Origin: Patiria miniata
Taxonomy: Eukaryota > Echinodermata > Asteroidea > Valvatida > Asterinidae
Assembly: GCF_015706575.1 (NCBI RefSeq)
Contig: NW_024037063.1
Span: 7,812,927-7,876,926, forward strand
Length of the DNA stretch: 64,000 nucleotides
Direction of reading: 5' to 3'
Both the position numbers and the translations under genes were made by a program. Below, piece by piece: positions 1 through 15,100 of this stretch (the stretch's first letter is position 1; the number at the start of each line of letters is the position of its first letter). Below the pieces are notes generated by a model, which worked only from the letters and a program-made list of their open reading frames with translations, made no database searches and was not told where the DNA came from.

Positions 1-142
1 AAGAGAGGGTGCTGAATCAGTTTCATTATACAGCCTGGCCTGACCATGGTGTGCCTAAGACAGTCCAGCCTATCATGGACATGATCCAGCTATTCCGAGA
101 GTATTTGCCAAATGAAGACAACCCTGTTGTCATGCACTGTAG
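1..142 (+). CDS. PTP exon: WPD loop and first half of the active-site signature
   Basis: Open from the window edge in frame 3 and reads [17 protein letters not shown], the WPD-loop block of PTP domains. It ends VVMHC plus two bases at a GTGAGT donor. The catalytic Cys is the last full codon, so the intron splits HC from SAGCGR. Confidence 0.93.
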
Positions 143-3100
143 GTGAGTATATTACAAAGAAGCATGCTAGAGCAGTCACAACTCAATCACTGGAAGAGAT
201 GATGTCTAAGATAAGGTTTTAACATTGAATCCAGTCCAAGCCTGATATATTTTTGTCAGTGCTCTTGATCAACATTGTGAGAAAAGTTGGTTGTTAAAGA
301 TATTCAAAATTGTTTTGAGATGTGTTAATATAATCTTCGTTTAGTCGAAGTCTTCATCTGTTATTTGTGTTAGTTGCCCTCCAGCACAAACTATTTGGAA
401 GTCGCACGACTGTATTTTTTTCTTGTTGATTATGTTTTTTTTTCAAGCTTGGATTGGTGGGTAATATTGGCTTTTTTGTGTCCTCATTTGCCTTGGTGCC
501 CTCCATCATTTGCCTTTGTGTCCTTCCCAGAGCTCCTAACATGTACGATTTTGACTAGCCTTGGTCAAGGCGCTAAATGTTATTCATCCCGGCCGTGGCG
601 CGTAAACCATATCCTCGCTAGGGCCATGCATTATGCAGTGCATTAAAAATACAGTGCGAACAGCGACCTCATGCGGCCACCATTTCTATGCAAATTAGTT
701 GGACCCAATATCGCGCCTTGGTTCAATCGTCGGCAAACGCTTATGTTTTTCTTTATTTTGCGCTGGATTTCTAGCGCACGACCTCGTATGCGAATACAGA
801 TAAGTGTAGGCGGGGCTAATATGTGGAGTGTCCAATCACACCTTGGTAAATCCGGACGTCATCAAATTGTTTACAGCTAGCTATTCGCCTTTTGCGGACG
901 TGACAGGAACCACAGTTTGTGCGCATTGGTGCCGTGTGCAGAGAGACACATAACGTGTACGTGTACATGTATGGATTATGTACGGTGCCACATTTTACTA
1001 AGCAAGTTCCCCGCACGATCGACCAATAAGAGAACGACATTTAAGGTCAGCTAAGGCTATTAACATAATGAGCACCACCTCCAAAACCTCACATGGACGA
1101 TTGAACCAAGGCGCTATATTGGGTCCAACTGATTTGCATAAAAATAGTGGCCGCGTGAGGTCGCTGTTCGCGCTGTATTTTTAATGCACTGTACTGCATG
1201 CATAGCGCATAGACATTATGACTGCATGCATTATACCACACTACGGCCGGATAAAAAACAACTAGCGACTTGACCAAGGCTAGATTTTGACGTACTTTTA
1301 AAGATTTTTCACCCATTTTACACACATCACATGTCATCATTTCGAAATGTGTGTAGTATTTGACTAGCCGCCATTGTTGTTGATCAGCTGGCAGCTACCT
1401 CGTACCCATGGTCTACTATCATTCGTTCAACATCAACCTCGTACCGGATCTATCACTGTGGGTACGATGTCGAGCTGCTAATGAAAATCTGAAACAGTGC
1501 GGCAATAGAGGGCGCTGTTGTCGCTACCTAGGAAAATTTGAAAAAAAAAATTAAATTGACGTGCATGATCAAAATCGATGCGCACGCTGACCAGAGACCA
1601 AATTTTTGTTTGTTTGGCCTAACATGTAAAGAGATTGCAGGTGTGTTGGATTTGTTTTATTGATGCAATGTTTCAAACTGCAAATGGTTCTTGAACACGC
1701 TGAAATGGTAAAGAAAAAAAGTCGGAAGAGTTTCCATGTAAGAAACAAAGCAAACTAGAGGTTAAGGCGTTTGTTGAGATACAAACGCAGAGTGGTTGGG
1801 CCGACAGCTACATGTATTTCATTAGATACAGCCCAGTTAATTTTTGAATAAGTTTATGTCAGAATTAAGGATCACAAAAATTTAACCTTTCCAGTAAAAT
1901 CAATGATTTTGTTTAAAACAAAAAGTATCAAATTTCAGTACACATTTTATATTCACATACAAGTTATTTCTGGTTTGATGACTTTATCAGTCCAAAATGG
2001 GAAAGTGAATACTAATTTAGTACAAAAGGACACATACTATGTTCATTATGAAGTTAAAATAACGTATGAAATATGGAAAATTTAAGTGTATGTATTAATA
2101 ACACCTAACTTCCGTTTTGATGACGTCACAGCATTAAAGATCGAAAGGTCCATATTGTAACGAATGTCATTATTTGGGCTACGAACAAAGTCATAAGACA
2201 GGGATCAAATGATAGAATTTTAAAAAATGATCATTTTTAAATTCTTTCTACAGAAACTGCTGGTCTGATGACGTCATAATTTTGAAACCTTGCAAAGTTA
2301 GAATTATGTACATGTAGTTGATAAAAAAATAACGAGGGGTGATTTGGTTAAATTTGGACGGATGGTTTTTAAATTAAGAAAAGGAAACCCTATATGATGT
2401 ACAGCTAGAGGGCGCTCTTTCAAATGATGAAGTCATAATGCTGTTTTGGTGTCCTTTATTCCATTCCAAACACTTCCATATTATTTGCTTATAGTAAAGA
2501 GCTTTCGCTTTCGAGTTCTATTCAATTTTTATTTCACTTCCGGTAACATCTGAAGTGAAGGTCAAGCAGTTTTTTGTCTGGGAATGAGAAATGTTGCCCG
2601 AGGCATCATTTACAACCTCAAGCAAAAACGAACACGATACTCTATTTAGTTCTAAAGATATATAGCCGAAACTAGTTTCAAAAATTTGGCCCTTAAATTG
2701 CTTGGGATGAGGGTTGATATATATTGAAAGTTACAAGTTCATATCATAAACCATTTAGGAGAAAACCCGTAAAGAAGTATTGTCCGAAAAAAAGAAAGAA
2801 AGAGAAACAGATTAATCGTAACAACTCCAAAGAGTGGTCGGGTTGTGCCCAACCACTCAAAAACAAAAATGTAACTTGACCAGAATAAAGGGACCTTGGC
2901 AAAGTTATTGTTTGGCTGCTTCATGGGTTCAAATGAAGTTTAATGTTAATGTACATGTATATATTTTTTTCCTTCAGTGCTGGTTGTGGACGCACAGGTA
3001 CAATGATCTGCATTGATTATGTGCGTGCTCTTCTGAAAGCAGAAGTAAGTTAACATTAAATATTTGTTTTCTTATCAAAGAATTTTTCAAAATCATTATC

Positions 3101-6100
3101 TGTTGGTACTTCAACAGTTACCCTACTTTCAAATGTGAGATAATTTGTGCTTGGGTGATTACATGGACTCATGCAGACTGACTATTCCCAGCCACTGCCC
3201 TCGCACTGCTCCACACAGCCTGCAGATCAGGACAGTTTACCCCATTGCTTTACTCCTCAACCTGCAGAGACTCTGACTAGTTCCTTGGTATTTGATTTCA
3301 TGGCAGCCTCTGGGCTGTCACTTTTGCAGTCTAGCTTGAAATCAGAAAGAGGACGAATTTCAAATTTTCCCTGGACTGTTCCGGGATGGGTTCACTGTTC
3401 TTAGTCTGCTTGCAGTGACCGGCTTTACTTCAGGCTATTAGCTCCCTGACCTCCTATCAGCCTTCTTTCACTCGAGCTCACGTTCTAACCTAGGAATGTC
3501 TCCCAACCAACCAACCTATGCCGGTACCTCCTGGCTCTGACACGGCCACCATACCTCACACAGAGACCTAAACTCTAGAATCTCCAGTTGTCTGAGTATT
3601 CACACCAAGTTTTTTTCAGGATTCTCTGTCTAGGGACCAGTGTGATCCTCCCCCTTCCTGTCCTCTGTGGTTGGGGGCTGACGCTCACCCTCACCATCGT
3701 CCCCTCTGCAAGACACCAATCTTTGTGACGTTTCTTTGCTGACCTCACTGTCAATGCTCTATTACCTTCCGTAATTTTCAGAATATAGGCCGCAGCATGC
3801 AAAAATCTGCAAATTTAAATTTACGTCGGCGTATTAGCCACACCGGCGTATAAGCCGCACTGACCGCAGCGGTTTCAATTTTGAAAAGGCCTCAAAATTC
3901 TAAAGTCAAAAAGCCTTGGACCAGTCCCATTCACACTACGAAAGCTATAAAATTTTCCACAAAAGTTTTATCAAAACATTTACGGTCGATACTCGTTACA
4001 ACAAATATGGAAGTTGAATTGCTGCTGGCTGGCCCTTCCGGTCCCCGGCCTAAAAGTTAGTGCATGGCCCGGCAGCCTGTGCCGGTGAATGACAACATTT
4101 TCCCGCAGTACTTGAGAGAGTATGCAACCCACCATGTGTCGTCTGACTGGAGCAATGCAAATCTTGCTTTGTGTCAACAGATGCTAATTTGTTTTGTCCT
4201 AAGAATAAAAAGGTCTTTTCTTTACAACAAAACTTATCAAACTGTTGTGATTACCAACGAGTACTAAATCAAGTTTTTGATCGTACTTTCTTCGAAAACA
4301 GTCAACACGATGCATGCATTATTATGGACGAATCCATTAATTTCATAAGGGGTGATTTAGCCCCTGTTTTGCATTTTACAGCGTTTCTTGAATACATTTT
4401 CAGAAAAAATTATATTGTGACGTTGAACGACTGATTGTCCAATAAAGAAACGTTTCGGACTTCATAAAATTATAAGTTGTCTTTTTTTTTGACACAGCGG
4501 AAATATTGATAATTATTGTTCCCAAGAAAGTACACCCCTTTATTACCACAAATGGTGTGGTACACAAGTGAGTGCATATGGGGCATGCATGCAGCAGCTA
4601 GCTGCACTAATGGTACGGTCACTGACGAAGACAGCTTTCACTCCAGGTACTCGCGCACGGCCGGCCGCCGGTACCGCTCGGTACTTTTTCGTGAGACGTG
4701 CTTCCACTGTTTGTTAATGACTTTCCGGTACCTCAAGTCCGGTAACGATTGATAATTCATTTCAGCAAGCTATCTTTTCTTATACCAGTACATTAAATTC
4801 ACATTTAAATTTCATTTTATTCTTCAAGTCTGGAGCGAGGTTTGAACCTTTAAGACAGATACGCAGACCTCTAGTTTTTAAAAATTCTTTTTATTCTGCT
4901 TCTTGTTTTCTATCCCATACACTTGTATATTTTTTTCTTGACAGGACTTTAGCCATTAACAAGACTCATTTGCAAATGAAGACAAAGCAACAATACTAAG
5001 GATTGTCATACGAATATACTTTTAGGTATATCAATGTGTTCTGAACACAAAAACCTAATAATAATCTTTCTTTTTAAATTTAATTCAGAAAATTGGACCG
5101 GACTTCTGTCTGTATGACATCATCATGGAAATGAGGAGGCAAAGACCTGCCATTGTTCAGACCAGGGTAAGATTTCAAATGTATGTACATGTACATGTAA
5201 CACAGCAGTTTACTTGATCAAACATTGTATCGGCGTAAAGTATTTTCAAATTCAGGGTTTTTTTTAATTTTAAATTTAATAGAATTTCATTTCTATTGAG
5301 ATATATCTCTTAAACTGTTCAGAATCTATGGTTGAAGTTTTATGGATGAACTTTTTGGAGTGTCCTTTGTCACTTGTAAATGGAGTGCTCCTTGAATGAT
5401 TGGGAATTCCATAATTGTATAACACACTTTTTGAGAGTATTTAACTTATTTGGGTACCAAACCAGGAAGTGGAACTTAATATCATGACAAAATGTGGTTA
5501 AACCTCAGTGTGAAGGATCTCTGTGTAGTATTCCCCCTTATCAAAAAAAAATCAATTCCTTTTTTCTTTGATTTTTGCTTGTATCTTCTAACAGGATCAG
5601 TATGAATTAGTGCACAGAGCAGTGGCCTGGCTGTTCAGAAAGGCATTGGGTTTGGCACCCAACCCTCATGACTATGGTCATCTCTATGAAAATGTGAAAT
5701 TACAGAATGAGGTTTGTTACTTGTCACTGTTTTTAAACACATTCTGGTTAAGCAAATGTGTAAATCAAGCACACAAAAAAACAAAAGAAAAAATATCCCA
5801 AACCAAAAGATAAGCTTCATGTACACGTACATGTACCCTTACTTAAGAAAGTGGTGGATCTGTTTATTCAATTATCATGAATTTCATTTCAGCACCAACA
5901 TCCTCTTCCTCATTCAGTATCCAAAACATGGTGTGTGTGTTAATATTGGAATCACTGATTGGTGAGGTAAGAAGATGTTGCAAACAAGATAGCAGATTGT
6001 AGCCCACTGTCTTGTATTCTTGGCTTGACATACATGTAATCTTGCTTAAAATTCCCTTTTGGAACCAATTGTATACATCACATGTTTGTATATAAATTGT

Positions 6101-9100
6101 ATTGGTCTTGTATGACTCATTTTGTTGTTAACTTCAACACGCATGCATGAGACTGAAGTCCAATTTGAAAAAATATCACTAACAAGTAACAAGTAGAATA
6201 TAAACATGCACTCAACTATATCCTGAGAATTTACATTTTTTGTGTAATCATCATTCAGAGGAGTTAAGGGTACTGGTCTTGATTCATATGCCACATTTTT
6301 TTTCAAAACCTGTGCTTGAGACGCACATGTCTCATTAACATGGCAGCTTATAAGTGTCTGATTTCACACATAGCATTGTCGCCTGCTTGGTATCATTACA
6401 TGCAGCACTTGTCTGAAATTGTCAGCTGTGGAATATAATTTGTTGGCATTATTTGCTTGTAGTTTGGTGGTGGGATTTGCCAACGTTCTCTTAGTACATG
6501 GAAGACACTAACTGTGTTGAGTTCTTGTGACCCAGCCCTTTGGAATATGATTAGTAAACAATAAAATACACTGAATTTTAGCAATCTCAAGACAAATGTG
6601 TACCTTAAGATCTAACCACAGGTATTATCCGTGCACTATTCCCAGGGACCTAGAATGCCACCTGGTGCAGGTAATCTCAGCCCAGATATCAGATCAACAC
6701 AGCAAATTAAGGTGAGATAACTCAGTAACTACAATGCATATTCATTTCAATCAAATACCACATGGGTTAAACATAATTTAGTACACCGTACAAATGCCAT
6801 GCTCAAATGATGTGCATAACAGTTTCCGTTGAAACATTTTCCTTTTACTAGTTCTTATAATGTCATGAAGGGTATCGAAATGAGTCATTTCAATAAATAT
6901 CCATGATAAGTTGCAAAGACGTTTATCTCCAATCGGATAGTTGTCTGGAATCCTCCCACAATGAAGTAATCAGTTTGTAAACAGTGTTGATAACTTGTTC
7001 ATAGGACTATTCCTGATACTCAATACAGTGGGCCTATTGCAGGTCAAGTTTTCAGCAACTTATCCAGACTAACTAATGAGATGACTCCTAAGGAACAAAA
7101 TCTACTTGACCAATCTCCAAGTTACCAAAGAATCTAATTGATCATTTGTTAATATTATAAAAGCTATCAACTTTCCAGTGAGACTCAAACAAAATATCAG
7201 TCCGCGTTTAGTTCTCAGTTTAAACTTCAGCTCAGACTTGACTTGCATCAGACGTAAGTTGATATCCACAACACAATTGTGTTCAATGTTTAAATGTAGC
7301 TCTACATTGCAACTTAATGGTTTGTTTGTTGTCTGTTTTCATTCAGTTAAGTCCTAAGCAACGCCGGCAAAAAGATAAAGAACAGGACCATGGCCACAAC
7401 TATGTCAATCATGTCATTCAAGGAAAGGGTAATGCTCTGTCAATATGCCCCAGAAAATGTTTTAGCTGTTTTTATAGGATGCTGTCAAAGAGTTGTAACC
7501 CCTCCTCACTCATGCTGACGGCTATAGCCGCGCTCCAGTATGCCGTGATAATGCTGAGGTATGCCGTCTGTAGGCAGCTGCTACTGTGCAGTGCCGCCCC
7601 TGCCACTACTGCGCGGAGGCTACTGTACAGTGATGCGTGTAAGCCTGTGCTGTGAGGCATGAAAATCCTATGGCAAGAGGTTAACAAGTATTATATAACG
7701 CCGGGGCTCAAAAATGGGAAATACTATTGAACAGTTAGGATCATTCTTTTTCCATGACGCGGTATTTGTGCACAAATGCATGCTGGTGTGCGCGTTCAGC
7801 GTTCCGCGTAGCGCGTATTGTTCCAAAGAGCCAGTGCTACAGCGTTGGGTTCAAACATTTTTGTGAAGGGGCGGTTTGGAAGAGAGAAATACATTTTCCA
7901 CCAATTTTGTATTGAAATAAAAGTTCAAATGACAAGGATCTTTATGTCAGTTTAAGCAAATATTGAGTGGCTTAAAATTGTGAAATGGGAGTAATATTAT
8001 CGCTCGGTAAAATCTGGACTTTTCCAGTTCATTCAGCTTCGCCTTGTGAAAGGATAAGTCCAGATTTCACCTTACGATAATATTCCTCCTATTCCACGCT
8101 GAGCCACTCAATATTTGTATACTCAACAATCAAGTCTTTGGCAGTGAATTACTAGTGTATAAACGCAAAAAAAATGTCCATCATATTTCCGAATTAATGC
8201 ATTTATAATTTAATATTAATTGTAAAATTAAAGTAAATTACTTTAAAATTCAATTCAACAAGTTCAATTTCTTTTAATTTTAAGTTAGAGTCAGCGAGTA
8301 AGAAGTTTAAATCAACAGTTTGAAATTACTTATGTTATGTTCTCAGAAAGGATTTGAATTTTGAGTAAATAGACTTAAACTGCCTTACTAACATCCCTTA
8401 TATGGCTTGTTGCTTCCTTACTAGTATCTGAACAAAGTCCATCTCCAACAGCTACTGGGATGAAGATCCTGAAGCCCCCATCATTACCTACCAAGCAACA
8501 ACTTGATACAGATAGCAGCCAAACAGTGTCTGCTAATTCCCTAGAGAAGGCAGAGACAGAAGGAAAAATGGAGGAAGATGCTTCATTGAGTCCTGCCCTC
8601 ACTCCAAAACAAAGCCCCTTGGCCCAAGAGAGATTTGAGAGTGGTTACAAGAACACATTAGCTGCCTTCAAGGAATTTGAGGAACCTCCTTCAAAAGTCA
8701 GATCTACACCTCCAAAATCAACGGAGCAGGTAAAACCAACTCCCCGTGCAAGACCTGTGCTTCCAATATCATCTTCAAGGTCATTGGATCTTGACTCTGA
8801 CAAGCCAATTTCTCCTTCCAAACCTCCACTGAGTGATAAGCCTGCCATTGGAGAGAAACCAGTCAAAGGTTTGCAATCATCACGCCCACTTCTGGCCATG
8901 AAACCAGCTGTTGTGAGGAAGAAAGACACAGGCAGTGGAGGCAGCCCTCATGGAACAAGCCCATTCTCTGGACTGAAAAGAAGGCCAACGAGTGAACCAG
9001 TCCAAGATCATGAGAAGGTGCAGCACTTGGGAACAGCACAGTTCCAACGGGCCAAGAATGTAGTCAAGGCTACACTGGGAAACAAACCAGACGGAGATGA

Positions 9101-12100
9101 TAATAAGGAAGGGGAAGTCAAAAAAGGCAAGGAAAGGAGAGACTCTAAAGGTAGACCTTCCTCTGCCCCTCCCAAACCACCAGCCGGCATGAAGCCAGTG
9201 AGCAAATCTGATGCAAGTAAACACCAATCTTATGAAGTAGTGGGTATTACTTCACCTTTGGGAAAAGATGTAACTTCTAATGAGAAGCAAGAAGTTGCCA
9301 AAGCGTTTCAGTATCAGATCCAGCCAGTAGCATCAGTTAAACTCCAATCTCATAAAGATAAGGTAGATGCAAAGTCACCCACCAAAACAGAATCTTCCTC
9401 AAGCCAAATTCAGCGCAGAAAAACAGTTGACTTATCTAGACCTCCACAACCTGTTCCCGATAGTGACAAGTCAGAATACACATATGCAGTCCAACCTGTG
9501 AGTGTTATTGAAAAATTAAAAGATGCCCAATCTAGACCACAACTCAGAACTGGACAAGCTCTTTCATATTCATTAGCCTACAGCGATCCTGCAGATGGTG
9601 GAAATCCCATAGAGCCCAAAAAATCATCCAGAATACTGGATGATTATTCCTATGCTTCAGAAGTGATTATTCCTGTTACAGCAAGTAACAGTAAGGATAT
9701 CACAGACAGGAAGGGCAGCGCACAATCCATGGCTTATGAGGTCATCCAAGTTGGTGGTCCACCAGGTCGTAGGTCATCAGAAGGGACAGGTCAAGATGAA
9801 ATGCCTGTATTTGATAAAGCCCCAGGGGAGTACAATGAGCCAAACATTCTTTCAAGTCGACATGGTAAGCCAACTTTTTTCAGCTGTTTCCTTTATTTTC
9901 ACTTAACCTTTTTTTTATTGCAATGGAAGAGATGTTCATGTAAATAGTTGATCTTGCATCTTGTCTCTTAAAGTTTTAGAGTTTGTTAGTACCACTACCA
10001 GTGATCCTGAGTAGTGAGTACCATCTTAATGCCATTAAGCATGGAAGCAAGAGGCACCATATATTTTGCTGTGAATATGCTGCTGATTTGAAATCAATGT
10101 ATCATTTATTTGTATAGTGTTGAGACTATTTATTGTTTCAACAGTGTCTGAACAGAGCTCTTTGGGGCAGAACCGTGAGTCTGTGTTAAGCAGTAGCACC
10201 TCCTGGGCTTCCTTCACTGATGATGAATATGATGATTCTGGGATGGATGAGCATCCCCCATCCATTCCCATCAAGACATCTGCAGCATATCAGTACGTTG
10301 ATGGCACCGGTATGTATGTGGATGGTTCCATGCTTCGCAAGTTATAGACAGATAAAACACTTGGATGATGCTATATTGTGGTTATATTTGAGTGAAATAA
10401 AGCTTTGTTATTGCCAAGTAGAATTCTGTGGAAACAAGAGAATTCTCAAGTCTTAATACATGTATAGGCAATCAGGCTATTAATGATCAGTTTACTTGAT
10501 ACATGTACATACTTTTACTTGATACGCAGTTCTGGAGAGGATTTGGTATCCGTCACTATCTTGGTTCATAAAGTTGATGTGTAAAAAAAAATAATATCAC
10601 GAACAGGTAAACAGATCAGCAAAAAGGGCAAATTTGAAGCACATTTCATAGTTGCGTGATCGGGCACAACCTGATCACCATTTTGAAATTGTTCATTTTC
10701 TGTATTATTCCCCTCGGCAAATATTCTCTGTGACTTTTCTTCTAAACGGTACATTATTATGGCAACCAAGTTGGTTAACTCCGTAAATCGGCAGACATTT
10801 AGATTTGTATCATAATCAGTGAAGACAGCGAAAAAATACTCACATAATTATTTGCAAAAATATTACTGGCTGAATGTTTTACGTAGTTCAGATTTGAATG
10901 AGGTTAGAGAAGTCTTGGTTCTCAACTGTACATGCAAATTATTCCATATGATTGTACCAGTTACAGCAAAGCTTAAGACATAACATACTCTTGTTTTGCA
11001 CAAGGATTCCTTGGGGCCTTATTAGTGGATTGTCATATTTCACGAATCTGATTAAGTGGTGTGAACATATTTGTCATATATACAAAGGAGTAATTTTGTT
11101 AATACATTTGTAAACAAGAATAGCCTTTTCATACTCAATCCTTTCAGAAAATGACATTCAATTAAGACTAGCAAACATATCGGCTGAAGGAGTTGAGAAA
11201 GCACGCTTCAGGATTGTCCGCGCGGCTCTTTTCAGACATTTATCAATAACATTGTCATGAGATATGTACTGTCCTCCCCATACAGTACTACAATAATCTA
11301 AAGATGGCATAAACTAAGATAACAAAAAGAGAGTACAGGCTGCTTTGGGGAACATAGTCGTGGACTCTATTTTGCATACCCAGTTTAGAGGCAACGGTTG
11401 TCTTCACATATTCAACGTGTGGGCCCCAACTTACAGGTTCATCAATAAAACCCAAACATTTGTTTACAAGAGTTCACCTTTACAACTGGACTACCAGCAA
11501 TACTGACATTAAGGTCAGCACTGCAGACTTTTATTTTAGTTCCAATAAGATTTGTTTTTGTTGGCATTTATTGTAAGTTTGTTTCTGACACACCAATCGT
11601 AAATTCTAGCTAGGGCTGTATTCAAGTTGATCTCTATCTCATCAACACATGTAGAACTACACGTTAATGTTGAGTCGTCAGCATAAATGTACAAATTACA
11701 TTCTTAGGGATACAAAGCGGTAGGTCACTTGTATAAATAATAAATAACAGTGAACCTAAAATTGATCCCTGTGGCCGTTGTTAGGTGGTATGGCTTTAGA
11801 TATGTTGCCCTAAATATTCACAGATCGACTACGTTCACTTAGATATGACACTAACCAGTTGATAACAGAGGTTGACATATTAACCCTTTCAATTTGTCTA
11901 GGAGATTTGTGTGATTAACAGAGTCAAATGCCTTACTTAAATCTATGAACACAGTGCCTGTCATTTCCCCACGCTCCATAGCCTGAAAACATTTGTTCGT
12001 TAAATCATGCAAGGTAGTTTGTTCAGTGTAAGGGCCTAAACACTGACTGACAACAAGGAATCAGATAAATCATCAAGGTATGAATAGACTGCAGAGTGTT

Positions 12101-15100
12101 TCTATCTTCCTAGAATCTTGAGATAAAAGGCAGTATTGATAGGCTGATAGTTTAGTCGTATTACATTTGTCCCCACACTCGTGAATAGGTGTAACCAAGG
12201 CGTGTTACCACTCTCTAGGGTATACATGTATATTGTTCACATCGAGAGGCTAAAGATGTACATTGTATGTCAAGGATTTGGTCTATGTACGGAAACGCTA
12301 TTCTAATCATTTTCACACTTATTCCATCCAGACCTGTTGCTTTTCCGACCGACATTGATGATATTTGCTTTTGAACAAAGTCTTCTGCAATATCAGGCAG
12401 TAAGCATTTTTCATCAAGTGAATGTGTAACACAAGAGTTGATATTGTTGTCCTCTTCAAGAGCTCACATGGAGGTGCATTACTGGCCATACATGTTCCGA
12501 TTGTTGACAGTGTTCATTAAATGTATCAGCAATGTCCTTGAGATCATCAACGAATTCCCCATTCTGGGAAAGAAAAGACTTTGGAATAATTTTCTGTTTG
12601 CTGGCAGAACCTTTTTAATTTTTTTCCCCCGCCTTTGTTTTCCATGATGGTTGATTTAAAGTGTTCGCTTTTCTTACTTTTAAAAACCAGTCGTCTAAAT
12701 TTTCACCAAACTACCGGGATGCCGCCCTTCGCACGGCACCTGCTAGCTGGGTGCAGTCATAAAGTTTGTATTGTTTGCAGGTTAAAAAATTGTCGGTGTA
12801 AAAAAGAAATAAAGATGTACTAAGTAAATACCGAAAATCTAGGGCAAATCTGCCAGGGGACCGGGGTGACTTGATACTCTCATTTGACATGTCTGACCAG
12901 ACAGACATTTTTTTATTGTCTTTGTCTGATAAATCCCACAAAATTTCGGAATTATTCATTATCACGTGAAACACATCAGCTACAGAGAGCCTACCTTTGC
13001 AATGAGCACCTGCTATTGAAAATAGGAAGTGGGAAAATCAACTATTTTGAGAGAAAACTTGACAGATTTATCAATGAAACTACCTCCATGATTCATTGTC
13101 TTATAACGCTGCTGACAGTGCGCCCTCAATTGACGTAACACAGTCATGTTTCGAAATGCATTATCCATATCGTACGATCGACGTACACTTGGGGGACCTG
13201 TTTTCTTATCATGAACGTTATGTTTTGAGTAATGGCGATACATTTTGGAGTGTTTTGGTAGAGATAATGCTGTGATATTTAAGTATTGAAAGTCTGAAAG
13301 AAAGATATTTGCCAAAAAGGCAAAGCAAAAGGAATAAATGTTTTTTCACGTCCCAAACTGTGATTTCAAAGATGGTCTAATGGGGGGTCATATATATACC
13401 ATTTCAGCACTGGACATACATGTACTGGATGCATCTTATATCAGACATTATGCACCTAGCATACTCCTGATGAATTTTACATCAGACATCATGTGTGCCC
13501 TCACACTTGTCTTCCGGTTGTGTGACCGCCACTTCCGTGACAGACATCAGACAGAAAGACAATGTAGGATATTTTAATATATTAAATGACTTTGCAAGGT
13601 TTTTTTCCTCAAACTAAAACAACTGGTTCTACTGAAAAAAGGCTGATTTTGTGATCCATTTTTTGTTTTGACATAAAAAATATTGTTCACATCTTAACTC
13701 GGCAGTGTCTAATGAAACAGTTGTCTGCCTGATCACCCTGCATTTGTAACTCGACAAACATGAATGTCTAGTCAAGTTTGTAATTTGTTTTCAGTCACTG
13801 AAGAACTCAATAATGTAGTATTGTCTTGTTTCATTAATATGATTTGTGGATATTGTTTGTAGGTGTGGAGGGAGATGAATCTGGAGCTGGATCAAGGTAA
13901 TTGACATACATCTTGTGAATTTTTAAGCAGTAGAAATTTAATGTTATCTCTCCTTGTCAAGGTTCACAATATTGCAAAAAGAGAAAATGATTAAGTGCTG
14001 TTGCTAGAGGAGTTTCATCACTCTATTGCGCTAGTTTTGTGTCAAATGTACCACCCTTTTTTGGTCTTTATATCACTACTCTGATAGTGTGCCGTGTGCT
14101 CATGAACTTCCATTTATTTTATACAAGCTGATTTACCCAATCATGATCGGGTAGGGCGTATTTGTGTCGGGGTTGAAAATGTGGGGAGTAATGTACATGG
14201 GGGATTTAGTTGAGAAGACGTGCAGTTATAGAAATGAAAGAGATAGAAAATAAGAAATAAATAGCCCTATTAGCTGATTGGGCAAAGAGATTATCAATAT
14301 CATGTAAACTAACAGTAATTCAAATTTAATTCAAAGCTTCAGAAAGTCGCTTCCAAGCTTTGTTGGGAAGTGTAATATCTGGGAAGATTGGTTTTGGAAG
14401 AGTGACTGGTGTTAAAAATGAAATCCCAAGAAATGAGCTACATTTGTATATTTAAAGTAGCCCCCCTATCGAAATAAACTGGAACCACATGAAAATAACA
14501 ATTTGTGGCCCTTCTATTCACTGTGCTTGGTCACGGGCGCATGCAAAGCATAGCCTAGCAAACATGGACAAAATATATTTTTCCAAGGTTACCCCATACT
14601 ACTGTTTGGTTAACGCTATTCAACAGCGGGGATAGTAGAATACGTAAACTGAGCCCCTAAGTTCAAGCCGCTGACCATGCACAGCCTTGACTCGTAGAAA
14701 AGGCAACACAGACGGCCGCCAGGCAATCAATGTGAAAGCACACACCACGGCCATTCCTGTTAAAAGCTACGAAAAATCGACGAAACTGATCGCCCGTCCG
14801 CACGCGAAAATAAGGATGACCTGAAGTCTCTGAACTGGCGGAAGACACCCTCCACATTTTTCCACAGACGTGGCGCGATTTTGGCATCGCGGGAGCCTGC
14901 GGTCTCGGATCCTTTCAGGAGCAGACATTTCTCGGAGGCCGAGTAAAACTTGCTCTTATATATATAGATCAATATTTAATTGGTCATAAAATTGCGTCAG
15001 ATCTCACCTTAGTACCTAAACAGTATCATGTTATCAGTTTGAATGATTATCAGCCAGTTGTGCTCACTTCTCAAGTAATGAAATCACCGGGGCTTATATT

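Noticed and set aside
4064..4434. ORFs [11 protein letters not shown] and [15 protein letters not shown]
   Set aside because: No family recognised and no fitting splice signals in the PTP gene; frames overlap each other.
5901..5937. Possible extra PTP exon after TTTCAG ([13 protein letters not shown])
   Set aside because: It would leave phase 2 before the exon at 6622, which reads well only in phase 0, and its donor lies in a GT repeat.
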